From Bacteroides congonensis (GTDB lineage: Bacteria; Bacteroidota; Bacteroidia; Bacteroidales; Bacteroidaceae): DNA of 64,000 bases. The stretch covers positions 1,426,001 to 1,490,000 of the forward strand of contig NZ_FQXY01000010.1 of the NCBI RefSeq assembly GCF_900130125.1. The letters are read 5' to 3'. Position 1 is the stretch's first letter, and the number at the start of each line of letters is the position of its first letter. The translations under genes and the position numbers were made by a program. Of the stretch, positions 62,891 through 64,000 are shown piece by piece. A model generated the notes under the pieces. That model searched no databases, had not been told where the DNA came from, and was given only the letters and a program-made list of their open reading frames with translations.

Positions 62891-63205
62891 TCATCCTAAA
62901 TCTATCCCTTCTCTATGTAATATATTACGCAGTTTTGCAAGACTATCAAAATAATATATATTATTACTACCTATTTCAACATATCCTCGTAATATTTGCG
63001 ATGTACTTTCCCTTTCCTTCACTAATTCAGTAACAGACACATTTAATGCTGCTGCTATATTACGTATTGTAGACAGTTGCGTTTGTCCTTTGATAGCTCT
63101 TGTAAGCGATTCAGGAGTAATATTTAATTTAGCTGCTAATTCTTTCATTAATAATCCCTTTTCCTTGCAAATTCGCTTTACATTAATAGCCAAAACATCT
63201 TCCAT
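62891..63205 (-). CDS. XRE-family regulator, possible controller of the adjacent recombinase
   Basis: 104 residues from MEDVLAINVKRICKEKGLLM at 63205; the ORF start at 63265 would lie upstream of the predicted promoter start and is rejected. HTH: KRICKEKGLLMKELAAKLNI, TPESLTRAIKGQTQLSTIRN, IAAALNVSVTELV. A C-terminal ~35-residue segment (ILRGYVEIGSNNIYYFDSLA) adds a small beta/alpha element. It is divergent from the serine recombinase; palindromic half-sites in the gap suggest it represses that gene and perhaps itself. Confidence 0.8.
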   Translation of the reverse strand: MEDVLAINVKRICKEKGLLMKELAAKLNITPESLTRAIKGQTQLSTIRNIAAALNVSVTELVKERESTSQILRGYVEIGSNNIYYFDSLAKLRNILHREGIDLG

Positions 63206-63222
63206 ACTTTTCTTTTTTTCGA

Positions 63223-63230
63223 CAAACATA
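63223..63230 (-). promoter_or_regulatory. Putative -7 box of the second XRE gene
   Basis: On the minus strand TATGTTTG fits TAnnTTTG, with ATTG (3 of 4 to TTTG) 20 nt upstream. Start near 63216, just before the ATG at 63205. Confidence 0.5.
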
Positions 63231-63275
63231 CTCAAAATATTCATAAGTATCAATATTTGCATCAATAATTATCAT

Positions 63276-63311
63276 ATAATATCAATTTCATTTTGTTTTT
63301 ATTGATATTAT
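63276..63311. promoter_or_regulatory. Inverted repeat in the recombinase promoter, candidate operator
   Basis: ATAATATCAAT (63276-63286) and ATTGATATTAT (63301-63311) are exact complements around the -33 box. A third TGATATTAT lies at 63335-63343, downstream of the -7 box. Three half-sites over one promoter suggest repression by the divergent XRE protein. Confidence 0.6.
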
Positions 63312-63323
63312 ACGTATATTTGC
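63292..63323 (+). promoter_or_regulatory. Promoter of the serine recombinase gene
   Basis: TTTG (63292-63295), 19 nt, then TATATTTGC (63315-63323): a full consensus match. Confidence 0.75.
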
Positions 63324-63363
63324 ATCGTAAATAATGATATTATAAATCAATTTTAGAGATAAT

Positions 63364-63984
63364 ATGAAAAAAGTAGTAATATTTGCGAGAGTTTCAACAA
63401 CTATCCAAGATTATGATAGACAAGTGAATGAATTGACAGCTTTAGCTGCTAATAACAATTGGCAGGTATGTGCTTGTTTTACAGAAAAAGTAAGTGGGGC
63501 AAGAGCAAATTCAGAGAGAAAAGAACTTTTACGTATGATGGAGTATATTGAGGCGAATGATGTAGATAAAGTTTTAGTTACAGAATTATCAAGATTGGGA
63601 CGTGATACTTTGCAGGTACTTGAAGTTATTGAGATGTTAAATAATAAGGGGATTTCTTTGTATATACAGAATTACCATATCGAAACGCTTACAGCACAAG
63701 GCAAAGTGAATCCTATGAGTCAATTCTTAGTTACAATTTTATCAGAAGTGGCAAGAATGGAGCGGAAGACTATTCGTGAACGGGTACAAAGTGGCTATCA
63801 TAATTATCGTGCCAATGGCGGCAAAGTAGGGCGTAAGGCAGGGTATCGAAAAGATGTAAATGTCATGTTGGAGGAATACAAAGAAGAGACCAAATTGTTA
63901 AAAAAGAATTATAGTCTCAGAAATATTTATGCTTTAACGGGAACAAGTGTCAATACGTTAAGAAAGATAAAAACGCTTATGTAA
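63364..63984 (+). CDS. Serine recombinase (resolvase/invertase family)
   Basis: 206 residues, complete. The catalytic domain starts KKVVIFARVSTTIQDYDRQV with Arg9 and the nucleophile Ser11; EKVSGARANSERKELLRMM, VTELSRLGRDTLQVLEVIE and VARMERKTIRERVQSGY follow. The C-terminal helix-turn-helix is KKNYSLRNIYALTGTSVNTL. Small serine recombinases invert or resolve DNA between short repeats; in Bacteroides the global DNA invertase Mpi, which switches capsule promoters, is of this type and has a similar N-terminus. Its target sites are not visible here and may lie beyond 64000. It has its own promoter under probable XRE control. Confidence 0.88.
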   Translation: MKKVVIFARVSTTIQDYDRQVNELTALAANNNWQVCACFTEKVSGARANSERKELLRMMEYIEANDVDKVLVTELSRLGRDTLQVLEVIEMLNNKGISLYIQNYHIETLTAQGKVNPMSQFLVTILSEVARMERKTIRERVQSGYHNYRANGGKVGRKAGYRKDVNVMLEEYKEETKLLKKNYSLRNIYALTGTSVNTLRKIKTLM

Positions 63985-64000
63985 GAGTGATTATGGCCTC

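Overview
The window looks like a chromosomal segment of a human-gut Bacteroides. The evidence is SusC/SusD-type polysaccharide utilization loci (PULs), a FimA/Mfa-type fimbrial operon, HU-like DNA-binding proteins, and promoters that match the Bacteroidales consensus (TTTG, about 19-20 nt, TAnnTTTG). No rRNA, tRNA or CRISPR array was seen. The species cannot be fixed from the sequence alone; close relatives of B. thetaiotaomicron, B. ovatus or B. xylanisolvens are plausible.

Layout. (1) 1-534: 3' end of ahpF. (2) 658-2493: secreted protein joining an endonuclease/exonuclease/phosphatase domain to a metallophosphoesterase. (3) 2574-10024, minus strand: fimbrial operon (DUF3575, DUF3868/OmpA, major fimbrillin, four accessory fimbrial lipoproteins). 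(4) 10354-26789, minus strand: a ribose/nucleoside utilization (rus-like) locus with a regulator, two ribokinases, a TIG/DUF1566 lipoprotein, SusC, SusD, a DUF4874/DUF4832-type putative hydrolase, a second copy of that hydrolase fused to a nucleoside hydrolase, a sugar permease and a GH97 enzyme. (5) 26926-31061: two HU-type proteins, decayed remnants of a hybrid two-component regulator and a DUF4091 protein, and an AAA-ATPase/PD-(D/E)XK protein. (6) 31159-55075: a second PUL, with a Na+ symporter and LacI regulator divergent at its left edge, an operon of SusC, SusD, a duplicated DUF5017 lipoprotein, two paralogous large putative toroid enzymes, a two-domain SGNH esterase, a GH3 and an FAD oxidoreductase, then a GntR regulator. 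(7) 55165-56712: an inositol-monophosphatase-family enzyme and ComF. (8) about 56800-64000: an AT-rich accessory region with a phage/plasmid-type replication protein, an XRE-controlled outer-membrane protein plus lipoprotein pair, a complete IS66 element with target duplication, and a second XRE gene divergent from a serine recombinase.

How the genes work together. In the rus-like locus, surface lipoproteins would bind and cleave nucleoside- or riboside-containing molecules. SusC/D would import the products, periplasmic enzymes and the permease would deliver free sugar to the cytoplasm, and the ribokinases would phosphorylate it. The second PUL has no substrate I can name. Its content (paired toroid enzymes, double esterase, GH3, cytoplasmic FAD oxidoreductase, two regulators) suggests a decorated glycan or glycoside and is the best candidate for an undescribed system. 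The right-hand region shows repeated small regulatory modules, each an XRE repressor facing a regulated gene across palindromic operators.
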